Part shown: positions 1 to 8,707 of the stretch, piece after piece
Position numbering within the stretch: position 1 is the first letter of the stretch
How the letters are laid out: every line of letters starts with the position of its first letter
NCBI RefSeq assembly: GCF_002999235.1
Contig: NZ_CP027236.1
Span: forward strand, 682,001-746,000
Source of the DNA: Actinomyces sp. oral taxon 897
Lineage (GTDB): Bacteria; Actinomycetota; Actinomycetes; Actinomycetales; Actinomycetaceae
DNA length: 64,000 nucleotides
Direction of reading: 5' to 3'
Made by a program: the position numbers and the translations under genes
Notes under the pieces: generated by a model
Databases searched by the model: none
What the model saw: the letters and a program-made list of their open reading frames with translations, nothing else
Told to the model about the DNA's origin: nothing

Positions 1-2
1 TC

Positions 3-257
3 CCCGACGTCATCGTGGACGGCACCACCGGCCTGCTGGTGCCCATCGAGCAGGTCCAGGACGGCACCGGCACCCCGCTCCACCCCGAGATCTTCGTGTC
101 CGACCTGGCCGAGCGCCTCACCAGCCTGGCCACGGACCCCGAGCGGGCCCGCCAGATGGGGGCCGCCTCCCGCAAGCGCGTCGAGGAGCACTTCTCCTGG
201 CAGTCCATCGCCGTCAAGACGATGGCGGTCTACAACTGGGTGCTCCAGAACGGCTGA
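3..257 (+). CDS. glgA: GT4 glycosyltransferase, C-terminal end (glycogen synthase-like), partial
   Basis: Last 84 codons of a gene whose 5' part is outside the window. The DGTTGLLVP stretch is the sugar-nucleotide loop that GT4 enzymes carry near the C-terminus, and the closing helix with HFSW, then VYNWVL, is typical of the actinobacterial GT4 glycogen synthase / alpha-maltose-1-phosphate synthase. That enzyme adds glucosyl units in cytoplasmic glycogen or alpha-glucan synthesis. The family is fairly clear, but the exact acceptor is inferred from general resemblance because the catalytic N-terminal part is missing. Other GT4 enzymes remain possible. Confidence 0.7.
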   Translation, partial: PDVIVDGTTGLLVPIEQVQDGTGTPLHPEIFVSDLAERLTSLATDPERARQMGAASRKRVEEHFSWQSIAVKTMAVYNWVLQNG

Positions 258-311
258 CCGACCCGGGGCGGGGCGCCTTGTGCACCCCGCCCCGGCAGGC
301 CGCCCCGGCCC

Positions 312-1004
312 CTAGGCCCACCACTCGGTCGCCGCGCAGACGCCCCTGCGCGCCACAGCCAGCAGAGGACGCAGGACGGCGGACCGGCGGGCGGCCTGGG
401 CGGCGCTCGCGGCCGCGCCGTCGTCCTCCAGCGCCCGCTCGCACAGGCCCGCCAGCCGCAGGGAGCGCTCCAGCAGGTCACGACGACGTGACGGCATCGG
501 CGGCAGCAGACGCGGGTCCACCACCGCGGTGACCAGGTCGGTGAGCTCGTCGGCCAGCTCAGGACGCTCCCTGGCCAGATCCAGGCCGGTCAGGGCCGCA
601 ATGGCCTCCTCGGTGGCCAGGTGGACCTCCCGGCGCAGCTGGGTGGCGTCCAGCGGCGGGACCACCGCCTCCAGGACGTCGGCCCGCCAGGCCTCACCGT
701 CCCCCTGCGGGATTAGGACCACGGCGGTCCCGGCCGGGTCGGCGGCACCCTCCAGGAGCACCGCCTGACCCCGGTCACCAGCCGGCACGCCGCCGGGGAG
801 CCCGTCCCCGGGCACCGGCAGGAGCGCGGCACAGCGCCGCAGGGGACGGACGGCGTCCAGCCAGGCCCCCAGGGGGACGAGCGCCCCGGTCCTCTGGTCA
901 CGGACCAGGTGGGGGCCCGGACCCGCGACGACCGCGCCCCAGGAGGAGGGCAGGGGCGCCCACAGGGCCAGGAGGACACTGACCGGCGCACTGAGAGACG
1001 ACAT
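312..1004 (-). CDS. uncharacterized actinobacterial protein
   Basis: About 230 residues, soluble, rich in Ala, Leu and Arg, with no motif I recognise. The first third looks like beta-strands around a WGAVVAGPGP segment. The C-terminal half is probably helical (LERSLRLAGLCERAL). I use the ATG at 1004; a GTG at 1031 in the same frame is possible, and neither has a clear Shine-Dalgarno. It is transcribed away from the ABC ATPase at 1086, with about 80 bp between the two starts. Coding is supported by a long open frame with normal high-GC third positions. Confidence 0.6.
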   Translation of the reverse strand: MSSLSAPVSVLLALWAPLPSSWGAVVAGPGPHLVRDQRTGALVPLGAWLDAVRPLRRCAALLPVPGDGLPGGVPAGDRGQAVLLEGAADPAGTAVVLIPQGDGEAWRADVLEAVVPPLDATQLRREVHLATEEAIAALTGLDLARERPELADELTDLVTAVVDPRLLPPMPSRRRDLLERSLRLAGLCERALEDDGAAASAAQAARRSAVLRPLLAVARRGVCAATEWWA

Positions 1005-1085
1005 GGGACCAGAGCCTACGACGCCAGGCACACCCGGAGCCGGCAGTTAGGACCTCTGTCACGGGTACGCGCTAAGGTTAGGCCC

Positions 1086-1901
1086 ATGACCAGTGTGCTT
1101 CGCCTCACCGACGTCTCCCTGCACCGGGGCGACACCCAGATCCTCTCCCACGTCAGCTGGGTGGTGGACGAGGGCCAGCACTGGGTGGTCCTGGGCCCCA
1201 ACGGGGCGGGCAAGACCACCGTCTCACGCATTGCCGCAGCCCGCCTCTTCCCCTCCAGCGGGACCGTGGAGGTCCTGGGGGAGAGGCTGGGGCGCGTGGA
1301 CGTCAGCGAGCTCCGCCCCCGCATCGGCCTGACCTCCTCCGCCCTGGCCCAGCACGTCCAGGACCGGGAGAGCGTGCTGGGCGTGGTCCTGTCCGCCTCC
1401 TACGGGCGGATCGGGGTGTGGCGCGAGGAGTACGACGCCCTCGACGTGGAACGGGCCCGGGCCCTGCTGGAGGCCCTGGGCGCCGACGGCCTAGCAGGAC
1501 GCGCCTGGGGGAGCCTGTCCTCCGGGGAGCGCAAGCGGGTGGAGATCGCCCGCGCCCTCATGCCCGACCCCGAGCTCCTCATCCTGGACGAGCCCGCCTC
1601 AGGACTGGACGTGGCCGGACGCGAACAGCTCCTGGCCGCCCTGGCCGAGATCGTGCAGGCCCCCGGGGCCCCCGCCATGGTGCTGGTCACCCACCACCTG
1701 GAGGAGATCCCCCAGGGCTTCACCCACGCCCTGGCCCTGAGAGCAGGATCAGTGGTACGAGCCGCCCCCCTGACCCAGGTCCTGACCAGCCAGGTCATGA
1801 GCACCACCTTCGGCCTGGAGCTAGAGGTCAGCCACGACCGCGGACGCTACACCGCCCGCGGCGCCCTACCCGGCCCCACCAGGGGCGAGCACACGGCCTG
1901 A
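1086..1901 (+). CDS. ABC transporter ATP-binding protein (ModF/PhrA-like, stand-alone)
   Basis: 271-residue single ABC ATPase. Walker A is GPNGAGKTT near residue 38, the signature is LSSGERKRVEIARAL, and Walker B with D-loop is LLILDEPASGLD. The H-loop is in the VTHHLEEIP stretch. Overall it matches the COG1119 group, which is often encoded without its own permease. No membrane component is adjacent, so its substrate cannot be named. The ATG at 1086 is chosen because the homologous region begins there; the frame is open further upstream but without family similarity. NfeD and SPFH genes follow on the same strand. Confidence 0.85.
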   Translation: MTSVLRLTDVSLHRGDTQILSHVSWVVDEGQHWVVLGPNGAGKTTVSRIAAARLFPSSGTVEVLGERLGRVDVSELRPRIGLTSSALAQHVQDRESVLGVVLSASYGRIGVWREEYDALDVERARALLEALGADGLAGRAWGSLSSGERKRVEIARALMPDPELLILDEPASGLDVAGREQLLAALAEIVQAPGAPAMVLVTHHLEEIPQGFTHALALRAGSVVRAAPLTQVLTSQVMSTTFGLELEVSHDRGRYTARGALPGPTRGEHTA

Positions 1902-1938
1902 AGGGCCCCTACCCTCACCTCAAAGCAAGGAGACAACT

Positions 1939-2391
1939 ATGATCTGGCTCTGGTGGCTGGCGGCAGCGATCGCCCTGGGCGCCATCGAGACACTCGTCGC
2001 GGACCTGACCTTCCTCATGCTCTCCGGAGGCGCCCTGGGAGCCGTGCTCGTGGCGCTCCTAGGGGCGCCCCTGCCCCTCCAGGCACTCGTCTTCGTCATT
2101 GTCTCAGCACTCCTGCTCCTGGTGGTACGCCCCTGGGTCAGGGGCCGCCTGGCCGCCACCTCCCCAGGAGTACGCACCAACGCGGAGGCCCTCATCGGGC
2201 TCGAGGCAGTGACCCTGACCGAGGTCACGACCTCAGGTGGCCGCGTCCGCCTGGCCGGCGGGGACTGGAGCGCCCGCCTGGCCACCACCGGCCCGGCCGG
2301 CGCCCCCACCCCCCTGCCCGAGGGGACGGCCGTAAGAGTCACCGCTATCGACGGGGCCGTAGCCGTCGTCGTACCCCTACCCCGCCCCTGA
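1939..2391 (+). CDS. NfeD family membrane protein
   Basis: 150 residues. Two to three hydrophobic segments fill residues 1-70, including WLAAAIALGAIE at the N-terminus and a leucine-rich helix at about 50-65. They are followed by a small beta-barrel (OB-like) domain at about 80-150 with the LIGLEAVTLTEV and GGRVRLAGGDW strands typical of NfeD. AAGGAG lies seven bases before the ATG. NfeD proteins partner SPFH/stomatin proteins, and the SPFH gene starts 72 bp downstream, so the two probably form one operon that organises membrane microdomains. Confidence 0.88.
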   Translation: MIWLWWLAAAIALGAIETLVADLTFLMLSGGALGAVLVALLGAPLPLQALVFVIVSALLLLVVRPWVRGRLAATSPGVRTNAEALIGLEAVTLTEVTTSGGRVRLAGGDWSARLATTGPAGAPTPLPEGTAVRVTAIDGAVAVVVPLPRP

Positions 2392-2463
2392 GAACCCCAC
2401 CGGCCCTCCCCAGCCGGGGCGGGAACCAGCCCTCAAAAGTCCTTCAACAGAAAGGTGACCGCT

Positions 2464-3633
2464 GTGTCTGACAGCTCAGTCCAGACGATGACGATCGTCG
2501 TCGCAGCCCTCCTCGTCATCTTCGGCATTACCCTGATCGCCAAGGCCGTGAGAATCGTGCCGCAGTCCTACGCGATCATCGTCGAGCGCCTGGGCAAGTT
2601 CCAGGCCGAGTACGGCGCCGGGATGCACTTCCTGGTACCCTTCATCGACCGCGTACGCACCACGGTCGACCTGCGCGAACAGGTCGTCTCCTTCCCCCCG
2701 CAGCCGGTGATCACCTCCGACAACCTCGTGGTGAGCATTGACTCGGTCATCTACTACCAGGTCACCGACCCCAGGCGGGCCACCTACGAGATCGCCAACT
2801 ACCTCCAGGCCATCGAGCAGCTGACCGTCACCACCCTGCGTAACGTCATCGGCTCCATGGACCTGGAACAGACCCTGACCAGCCGCGACCAGATCAACGG
2901 CCAGCTGCGCGGGGTCCTGGACCAGGCCACCGGCCGCTGGGGCATCCGGGTGAGCAACGTCGAGCTGAAGTCCATCGACCCCCCGGCCTCCATCCAGGGC
3001 GCCATGGAACAGCAGATGCGCGCCGAGCGCGACAAGCGCGCCGCGGTACTGACCGCCGAGGGCGTTAAGCAGTCCCAGATCCTCACGGCCGAGGGCGACA
3101 AGCAGTCCGCCATCCTGCGCGCCGAGGGCCAGGCCCAGTCCGCCATCCTCAAGGCCCAGGGCGAGTCCCGCGCCATCCTCCAGGTCTTCGACGCCATCCA
3201 CCGCGGCAACGCCGACCCCAAGCTGCTGGCATACCAGTACCTCCAGACCCTGCCCAAGATCGCCAACGGCTCCTCGTCCAAGATGTGGATCGTGCCCACG
3301 GAGTTCACCGCGGCCCTGGACGGCATCGCCGGCGCCCTGGGCGGGGGAGACAAGGACGACGGCCCCTCCGGCCCCGGCGACACCCCGGTGAGGGTGGACC
3401 TCTCAGGCATGGACACCGACCTGGGCATCGCCGGCGACCTGGCCGCCACCAACCTCCAGGCACCCGAGGACGCCCTGGCCGAGGCCCGCGGCGAGGTGGC
3501 CAGCGCCACCCACACCGCCGACCCGTCCACCCCCTCGCGCTCGCGGCACTCCGCCCCTGGCTCGCGTCCGGCGTCCGGCACCCCCAGGACGTACCCGCCC
3601 GCACCCGGCACCCCGGGGATGGTGGGCTACTGA
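2464..3633 (+). CDS. SPFH/Band 7 (stomatin/paraslipin-like) protein
   Basis: About 390 residues: one N-terminal membrane helix (residues ~10-30), an SPFH domain starting at VPQSYAIIVERLGKF, then a coiled-coil tail with repeated AEG-K-QS-IL units (TAEGVKQSQILTAEGDKQ) and a proline/serine-rich end. Proteins of this family oligomerise on the inner face of the membrane. GTG at 2464 is favoured because AAAGG sits eight bases upstream; a GTG at 2455 is in frame but overlaps that site. Pairs with NfeD directly upstream. A 22-bp repeat array begins seven bases after the stop. Confidence 0.9.
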   Translation: MSDSSVQTMTIVVAALLVIFGITLIAKAVRIVPQSYAIIVERLGKFQAEYGAGMHFLVPFIDRVRTTVDLREQVVSFPPQPVITSDNLVVSIDSVIYYQVTDPRRATYEIANYLQAIEQLTVTTLRNVIGSMDLEQTLTSRDQINGQLRGVLDQATGRWGIRVSNVELKSIDPPASIQGAMEQQMRAERDKRAAVLTAEGVKQSQILTAEGDKQSAILRAEGQAQSAILKAQGESRAILQVFDAIHRGNADPKLLAYQYLQTLPKIANGSSSKMWIVPTEFTAALDGIAGALGGGDKDDGPSGPGDTPVRVDLSGMDTDLGIAGDLAATNLQAPEDALAEARGEVASATHTADPSTPSRSRHSAPGSRPASGTPRTYPPAPGTPGMVGY

Positions 3634-3640
3634 CCACCGC

Positions 3641-3750
3641 GAGAACGGTACTTGTTCGTCGTGAGAACGGTACTTGTTCGTCGTGAGAACGGTACTTGTT
3701 CGTCGTGAGAACGGTACTTGTTCGTCGTGAGAACGGTACTTATTTCCCGT
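3641..3750 (+). repeat. 22-bp tandem repeat array, locus 1 (5 units)
   Basis: Five head-to-tail units with exact 22-bp period begin at 3641, 3663, 3685, 3707 and 3729. The constant core is GAGAACGGTACTT. The first four units are identical and the last differs only in its final third. Without coding potential, because 22 is not a multiple of three. Same family as the arrays at 4832, 6049 and 45626. It lies between the SPFH stop codon and the SpoU methyltransferase. The rest of the 3634-3949 gap (3751-3949) shows no gene. Confidence 0.95.
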
Positions 3751-3949
3751 GGCCTGGGCTGCTGAGCTCCGCGCCGGGCCCGCGCCCACGGACGTAGGGG
3801 CCGCGGTGGGGTGGTGGCAACGTCCCCACCACCCCACCGCTTCTCGTCGGTCTCCCTCTTTCCGGGTAGGGAACCGCCAGCGGGCGAGGGCCTCAAGGCC
3901 AGCCCCGCGCCCCCGTCCCGCCGGACGGCGCGGTGCGTACAGTGGCCGC

Positions 3950-4807
3950 ATGATCATCACCCTGGACCGGGCGGACGACGAGCGGCTCACGGACTACACG
4001 CGCCTGACCGACGTGGCCCTGCGCCGTCGGCTGGAGACGCGGCGGGGCCTGTACATGGCCGAGTCCACCAAGGTGGTCGCCCGAGCCGTGGCCGCCGGGC
4101 ACGTCCCGCGCTCCTTCCTCATGAGCGGGCGCCACTACGAGCAGATGCGCCCGGTCGTCGCCGCCGCGGCGGGCACGGGCGGGCGGGAGGACGGCGGGGA
4201 TGTGCCGGTGTTCCTGGCGCCGGAGGAGGTGCTGGAGTCCGTCACCGGCTTCCACCTGCACCGTGGCGCCCTGGCCGCCATGAACCGCCCCGCCCTGCCC
4301 GGCCTCGACGAGCTCCTGGCCACCGCGCGCTCGGGCGCCCCGGCGCGCCGCGTCGCCGTCCTGGAGGACCTGGTCGACCACACCAACGTGGGGGCCGCCT
4401 TCCGCAGCGCCGCGGCCCTGGGCGTTGACGCCGTCCTGGTCACCCCGCGCTGCGCCGACCCCCTCTACCGGCGCAGCGTACGGGTCTCCATGGGCACGGT
4501 CTTCCAGGTGCCCTGGACGCGGACCGGGCGCTGGCCCGACCTGGACGGGCTGCACGCGGCGGGTATGACCGTGGCCGCCCTGGCCCTGAGCCGGGAGTCG
4601 GTGGACCTGGAGGAGTTCGCGGCCTCGGAGGCCTGCACGGCCCCGGACTCGCGGGTGGCCCTCGTGCTGGGAACCGAGGGGGACGGCCTGAGCACGCGGA
4701 CCCTGGCCGCCGCCGACGTCGTCGTGCGCATCCCCATGGCCGGGGCGGTGGACTCCCTCAACGTGGCCGCGGCGGCGGCCGTCGCCTTCTGGGCCCTGCG
4801 CACCTGA
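3950..4807 (+). CDS. SpoU/TrmH family RNA 2'-O-methyltransferase
   Basis: 285 residues. The C-terminal SPOUT domain (about 140-285) shows all three family motifs: motif 1 with N-VG-AFRSAAALG, motif 2 LVLGTEGDGLS, and motif 3 RIPMAG-DSLNVAAA. The N-terminal ~100 residues resemble the substrate-recognition domain of 23S rRNA methyltransferases (AESTKVVARA). It would transfer methyl from SAM to a ribose 2'-OH in rRNA or tRNA; the target nucleotide cannot be told from sequence. The ATG at 3950 matches the family start. Flanked on both sides by 22-bp repeat arrays. Confidence 0.9.
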   Translation: MIITLDRADDERLTDYTRLTDVALRRRLETRRGLYMAESTKVVARAVAAGHVPRSFLMSGRHYEQMRPVVAAAAGTGGREDGGDVPVFLAPEEVLESVTGFHLHRGALAAMNRPALPGLDELLATARSGAPARRVAVLEDLVDHTNVGAAFRSAAALGVDAVLVTPRCADPLYRRSVRVSMGTVFQVPWTRTGRWPDLDGLHAAGMTVAALALSRESVDLEEFAASEACTAPDSRVALVLGTEGDGLSTRTLAAADVVVRIPMAGAVDSLNVAAAAAVAFWALRT

Positions 4808-4831
4808 CCCACCGCGACACCGTGACACCGC

Positions 4832-4884
4832 GAGAACGGTACTTATTGCCCGCGAAAACGGTACTTGTTCGCCGTGAGAACGGG
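4832..4884 (+). repeat. 22-bp tandem repeat array, locus 2 (2.4 units)
   Basis: Units start at 4832 (GAGAACGGTACTTATTGCCC form) and 4854 (GAAAACGGTACTTGTTCGCC form); a third is cut after GAGAACGGG at 4876-4884. Same orientation as locus 1. It lies 24 bp after the methyltransferase stop and 62 bp before the AbiEi/DUF559-like gene. Confidence 0.9.
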
Positions 4885-4909
4885 TGTGTCGCACCTGAGA
4901 CAGAGGTAC

Positions 4910-4926
4910 AGCCTCAAAAAGAGGCT
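4910..4926 (+). promoter_or_regulatory. short inverted repeat before the AbiEi/DUF559-like gene
   Basis: AGCCTC (4910-4915) and GAGGCT (4921-4926) flank an AAAAA spacer. A TAAGAT sequence follows at 4925-4930, about 16 bp before the ATG at 4947, and could serve as a -10 element with a very short leader. The inverted repeat may be an autoregulatory operator, as is common for antitoxin-type genes. This is inference from position only. Confidence 0.3.
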
Positions 4927-4946
4927 AAGATGATGTACCATACAGT

Positions 4947-6014
4947 ATGGACCGAGTAGCACAACCACTGCGTCGTACTGATATCTATGAGACAGAGCTC
5001 GCCGTGCCGGGTAGGTCCGAGCTCGTACGGCTGCGCCGAGGTACCTACCAGCGCACTGACATCACCCGGCAGCACTGGGAGATCGCCCAGGAGCGCCACG
5101 CGCTGCTTCTCGGGGCCGTGAGCGACGAGGGGCTCGACGGCGTCGTCGGATGGGAGAGCGCGGTCCTCCTCCACGGAGGACGGACGCTGACGGTTCCGGG
5201 CAAGGTGGATCTCATCCGCTCGCACCACTCCTCGGGCCTCAGGCGTCCGCCGACCCGCCGCGACCCCGAGCGGCCCTCCGCCCGGTCCCTGGGGCCCTCC
5301 GGCCACCGGCGGGTGCTGGGGCAGCGTCCCATTGTCCGCCACTGCTACACGTTGGGGGAGCACGAGGTCGTCACGATCGAGGGGCTGAGGGTCACGAGCC
5401 TTGAGCGCACCCTGGAGGACTGCGCGCGGTTCCTCCCCGCCGACCGTGCCCTGGCGGCCGCGGACTCGCTCGTCGCGGTGGCCGCTGGCGCGGGGCGCTG
5501 TCCCTGGGACCGACGCCCCGAGGTCGAGGCAAGGGCCGCGGACCTGCGGCGTCAGGTTGAGAAGGCGCTCGCGCGACGGCGGGGCGAGCGCGGGGTCCGG
5601 CAGGCTCGCGCCGTCGTGGCGGCCATGACGCCCCTGAGCCAGTCCGTGTGGGAGAGCGAGCTGCGCCGTCTGTGCCTGGCCTACGGCATCGTGGCGCCGG
5701 AGCCGCAGATGCCGGTTCGGACGCGTGCAGGGGAGTTCTACGCCGACCTGGGCTGGTGGGACGCGCGCCTCGTGGTGGAGGTGGACGGTGCGGTGAAGTA
5801 CCAGGACGACGCCGAGCGGACCCTGCGGGCCCAGCAGTGGCGTGAGCGCGCCATCAGCGACGCGGGCTTCCTCGTCATCCGCTTTACCCCCGAGGCGGTC
5901 TGCGACGGCTCCTGGGTGGTCGACCGCCTGCGTGGCGAGCTGCCCCGGACAATGACTGAGGGCGCGCCGGTCGTCGCGCTGCGTACGGCTGCTGAGCGTC
6001 GTCGTGCGGGCTGA
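4947..6014 (+). CDS. AbiEi-like / DUF559-type protein (Vsr-like nuclease fold)
   Basis: 355 residues. The N-terminal half (about 1-230) resembles the AbiEi antitoxin-type architecture: a winged-helix-like start, RRGTYQR, then WESAVLLHG and VTSLERTLEDCAR. The C-terminal ~110 residues look like DUF559, a restriction-endonuclease-like domain related to Vsr: SVWESELRRL, DLGWWDARLVVEVDG with the acidic E-x-D pair, KYQDD, then RAISDAGFLVIRFT. Such proteins are common single genes in actinobacteria, often called type IV TA antitoxin-domain proteins; no toxin partner is adjacent here. The gene is bracketed by two repeat arrays in opposite orientation. Confidence 0.75.
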   Translation: MDRVAQPLRRTDIYETELAVPGRSELVRLRRGTYQRTDITRQHWEIAQERHALLLGAVSDEGLDGVVGWESAVLLHGGRTLTVPGKVDLIRSHHSSGLRRPPTRRDPERPSARSLGPSGHRRVLGQRPIVRHCYTLGEHEVVTIEGLRVTSLERTLEDCARFLPADRALAAADSLVAVAAGAGRCPWDRRPEVEARAADLRRQVEKALARRRGERGVRQARAVVAAMTPLSQSVWESELRRLCLAYGIVAPEPQMPVRTRAGEFYADLGWWDARLVVEVDGAVKYQDDAERTLRAQQWRERAISDAGFLVIRFTPEAVCDGSWVVDRLRGELPRTMTEGAPVVALRTAAERRRAG

Positions 6015-6048
6015 CGGAGCCGGGCGTCAGGGAGCTGCGGCGGAACCC

Positions 6049-6148
6049 GTTCTCACGGCGAACAAGTACCGTTCTCGCGACGAATAAGTACCGTTCTCAC
6101 GAGCAACAAGTACCGTTCTCGCGGCAAACAAGTACCGTTCTCACGGGA
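6049..6148 (-). repeat. 22-bp tandem repeat array, locus 3 (4 full units plus partial)
   Basis: Reverse orientation to loci 1 and 2. A partial unit ends in GTTCTC at 6049-6054. Full units follow at 6055, 6077, 6099 and 6121, each ending AAGTACCGTTCTC, and a trailing ACGGGA comes after. Units vary at the first nine positions but keep the 13-bp core exactly. It sits between the stop of the AbiEi/DUF559-like gene and the terminator shared with the PTS gene. Confidence 0.92.
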
Positions 6149-6149
6149 C

Positions 6150-6180
6150 GGGGGCGGGGACCGTGGTGGTCCCCGCCCCC
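6150..6180. terminator. bidirectional hairpin terminator
   Basis: Perfect 13-bp stem (6150-6162 with 6168-6180), five-base loop GTGGT, very GC-rich, no T-tract. It lies between convergent genes, so it can end transcription of the AbiEi/DUF559-like gene and of the PTS gene. Confidence 0.75.
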
Positions 6181-6222
6181 GGGGGCGGTGCGGTAGGGGT
6201 CAGGCCGTCACGCGATCTGGGG

Positions 6223-8253
6223 TCAGGCCGTCACGCGCAGCAGCGGGGCGCCGGAGGCGACGCTGCCGGGTGCCACGAGCTCCACGGAGGAGAACTTGGC
6301 GGTGTTGGTGACGATCACCGGGGTCACCAGGGAGTACCCGGCGGCCTCCACCACGGAGCGGTCCACCCGCACCAGGACGTCGCCGGCACGCACCCGGTCG
6401 CCCTTGGCGACCTTCACGTCAAAGCCCTTGCCCTCGAGGTTGACGGTGTCCAGGCCCACGTGGATGAGGATCTCCACGCCGCTGTCCAGGGACAAGCCGT
6501 AGGCGTGGCCGGAGCCCATGGCGACCACGACGGTGCCGTCAGCCGGGGCGGTCACCACGACGTCGCCCGAGGGGTCCACGCCCGCGCCGCCGCCCATGGC
6601 CCCGGAGGCGAAGACCGGGTCGGGGACGGCGTCCAGGGCCATGGCGGACCCGGTCAGGGGGGAGGCGATCTCGGTGACGGTCCCGGGGACCAGGGCGGGG
6701 GCGGTTGCCTGGGCGCCACCCTGCTCCAGGGCGAGGTCGGCGGCGGTCTCCTCGGCGGAGGCCTCCGCGACGCCCGCCGCGGCCAGGGCCTCGGCCCTCT
6801 CCTCCTTGGTGCGGTAGTTGAAGAAGAGGATGAGGGTGAAGGAGGTGGCGAAGGCCGCCACGACCGCGACCGCGTAGAGGAACATGGGGTTGAACACCGG
6901 GATGGTCAGCAGCGAGGTGAAGACGAAGGTGCCGGTCTTGACACCGCCGCCAATGCCCTCAATAAGGCCTCCCACGAAGCAGCCCACCAGCATAAAGGGG
7001 TAGATGCGCTTGAAGCGCAGGTGGATACCGTACAGGCTGGGCTCGGAGATACCGCCCAGGAGGCCTGCGAAGAGGGCGCCGGTGGCGGTCTGGCGCATCT
7101 CCTTGTCCCTGTCCCGGACGGACCACACCAGGACGGCGGCGGTGGCGCCGAAGCAGGCGAAGTTCCACGCCCCCATGGGGCCCTGAATAAAGTCGGTCTT
7201 GCCCGTGGCCTCGGAGGCGATATTGGCGAGCATGAGGGCGTTGAGCGGCCAGTGCAGGCCCAGGGGCACCAGGAAGGGGTAGACCATGGGGATGACAATG
7301 GCGAAGACGATCGGGGCGTGGGCGTTGAGCCAGAAGAGTCCCGTGCCCAGGCCGGTGCCGACCCAGATCCCGATGGGGCCGATAATGAAGGCCGTCACGG
7401 GCATCATAATGCAGAAGGAGAGGAAGGGCACGAAGACCATCTGGACGTTGTCCGGGACGATCTTGACCAGGAGCTTGTAGACCCCCGCCAGTACCACGAC
7501 CATGAGCAGCGGCACAAAGACCTGGCCGCCGTACTCATTGAGCTGCATGGGCAGGCCCATAATGTGCGCGGTGCACAGGTCCTTGTTCAGGGTCTCATTG
7601 TGGATGCAGGTGGTACTCGGGTGGTTCGTGAGCTCGAGGAACTCCGGGGTGAGGAGAGCCGTCATAATGGAGGCCCCCACCCAGGGGTCGATCTTGAGCT
7701 TATTGGAGGCGTTGTAGGCCACCATGAGCGGCAGGAAGTAGAAGACGCTGCGGAACATGGCGTCCACGAAGAGCAGCGTGGCCGGCTTGTCCGCGGCCTC
7801 GGCGTGGGTGTCGATGAGCTCGAAGGCCTCGCAGATGGCCTCGCCGGCGATAATGAGGGAGGCTCCCAGCAGCACCGGCAGGAGCGGGCGGAAGGAGTCC
7901 GAGAGGTACTCGAAGAAGGCGTCCACCCAGGCGTTCTTGCCCCGGGCCTTGGCGCGGGCGGCGGCCTTGACGTCGGCGTCAGAGGGGTGGGCGGCGTTCT
8001 TCATCTCGGGCAGGTTGCTGATCTGCTCGTAGACACTGGCGACGGCACCGCCGATGACGATCTGGTAGCGGTCACCGGCCTGGGGCACCGCGCCCAGGAC
8101 GCCGGGGATCGCCTCGACAGTGGCTTTGTCGACGACGGAGGCGTCGCGGAGCTCGAAGCGTAGGCGCGTGGCGCAGTGGGTCAGGTGCGTGATGTTCTCT
8201 GCGCCACCGACGGCCGCGAGGATCGCCTCGGGTGTCGATGTGGTTGTTGCCAT
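6223..8253 (-). CDS. PTS beta-glucoside-type permease EIIBCA
   Basis: 676 residues in the order EIIB (1-85, phosphorylated Cys27 in THCATRLRF), EIIC (about 100-480, multiple membrane helices) and EIIA (about 535-676, catalytic His598 in ILIHVGLDTV). This is the glucose/beta-glucoside superfamily single-chain permease: it imports and phosphorylates a sugar with phosphate from HPr. Family members take aryl-beta-glucosides, sucrose or trehalose; the substrate is not resolvable here and no phospho-hydrolase is adjacent. Start at 8253 has AAAGG upstream and matches the EIIB start. No LicT-type antiterminator site was recognised. Confidence 0.93.
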   Translation of the reverse strand: MATTTSTPEAILAAVGGAENITHLTHCATRLRFELRDASVVDKATVEAIPGVLGAVPQAGDRYQIVIGGAVASVYEQISNLPEMKNAAHPSDADVKAAARAKARGKNAWVDAFFEYLSDSFRPLLPVLLGASLIIAGEAICEAFELIDTHAEAADKPATLLFVDAMFRSVFYFLPLMVAYNASNKLKIDPWVGASIMTALLTPEFLELTNHPSTTCIHNETLNKDLCTAHIMGLPMQLNEYGGQVFVPLLMVVVLAGVYKLLVKIVPDNVQMVFVPFLSFCIMMPVTAFIIGPIGIWVGTGLGTGLFWLNAHAPIVFAIVIPMVYPFLVPLGLHWPLNALMLANIASEATGKTDFIQGPMGAWNFACFGATAAVLVWSVRDRDKEMRQTATGALFAGLLGGISEPSLYGIHLRFKRIYPFMLVGCFVGGLIEGIGGGVKTGTFVFTSLLTIPVFNPMFLYAVAVVAAFATSFTLILFFNYRTKEERAEALAAAGVAEASAEETAADLALEQGGAQATAPALVPGTVTEIASPLTGSAMALDAVPDPVFASGAMGGGAGVDPSGDVVVTAPADGTVVVAMGSGHAYGLSLDSGVEILIHVGLDTVNLEGKGFDVKVAKGDRVRAGDVLVRVDRSVVEAAGYSLVTPVIVTNTAKFSSVELVAPGSVASGAPLLRVTA

Positions 8254-8707
8254 GTGTGGCCTTTCCGTGGGCCGCCGGCCCTTTAGGGGCCAAGCGGTGT
8301 TGGGCGGGGGTGCGGGGTACTGCTCCCGGGGACGGCGTCTGCCTGAGACGACACGGTGTGCCAGGCGCGACGCGGTCGCCGGGGCGGAGGACCTCCCTGC
8401 GAGTCTAGTCACATGTTCCCCGTCTGGCAGAAAAATCTACGGGTCGATCGCCAAGAAGTTCACGGAGCCCGTGTGTCAAACGAGGGTCACAGGGGATCCG
8501 CGCCCTGGTGCGGCCCCACTCGTGCGCACAGGCTGTGGGTAACCCGGGCGAGAACCTACCGCGAGGTCTATTCGGTGGCCGGTCCGCGGTCCCAAGTGCC
8601 GGACCCTTAAGAATGGTTGACGTGCTCTCACGCTACCTAACAGCCTCTCAGGCTACGCAGGACGTCGAGCACTGTACCGGCACGCGGCGGACAGAGGAAG
8701 AACGACC
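8254..8707. other. 454-bp divergent intergenic region
   Basis: No gene recognised. It holds the probable PTS promoter at 8402-8430 and, near the right end, the region from which the 8708 gene must be transcribed. A minor hairpin (GGCCCTTTAGGGGCC, about 8279) lies in the PTS leader. Confidence 0.5.
8402..8430 (-). promoter_or_regulatory. candidate promoter of the PTS permease
   Basis: On the minus strand a TAGACT -10 (8407-8402) is preceded, after 17 bp, by CTGCCA (8430-8425), which matches four of six -35 positions. This gives a leader of about 140 nt before the ATG at 8253. Inferred from consensus only. Confidence 0.35.

Noticed and set aside
3641..3750. CRISPR array
   Set aside because: Units are contiguous at 22 bp with no variable spacers and no cas genes nearby.
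6163..8163. 666-codon plus-strand open frame opposite the PTS gene
   Set aside because: Gly/His/Val-rich, no ribosome site, exact shadow of a well-supported PTS permease; long antisense frames are normal at this GC.
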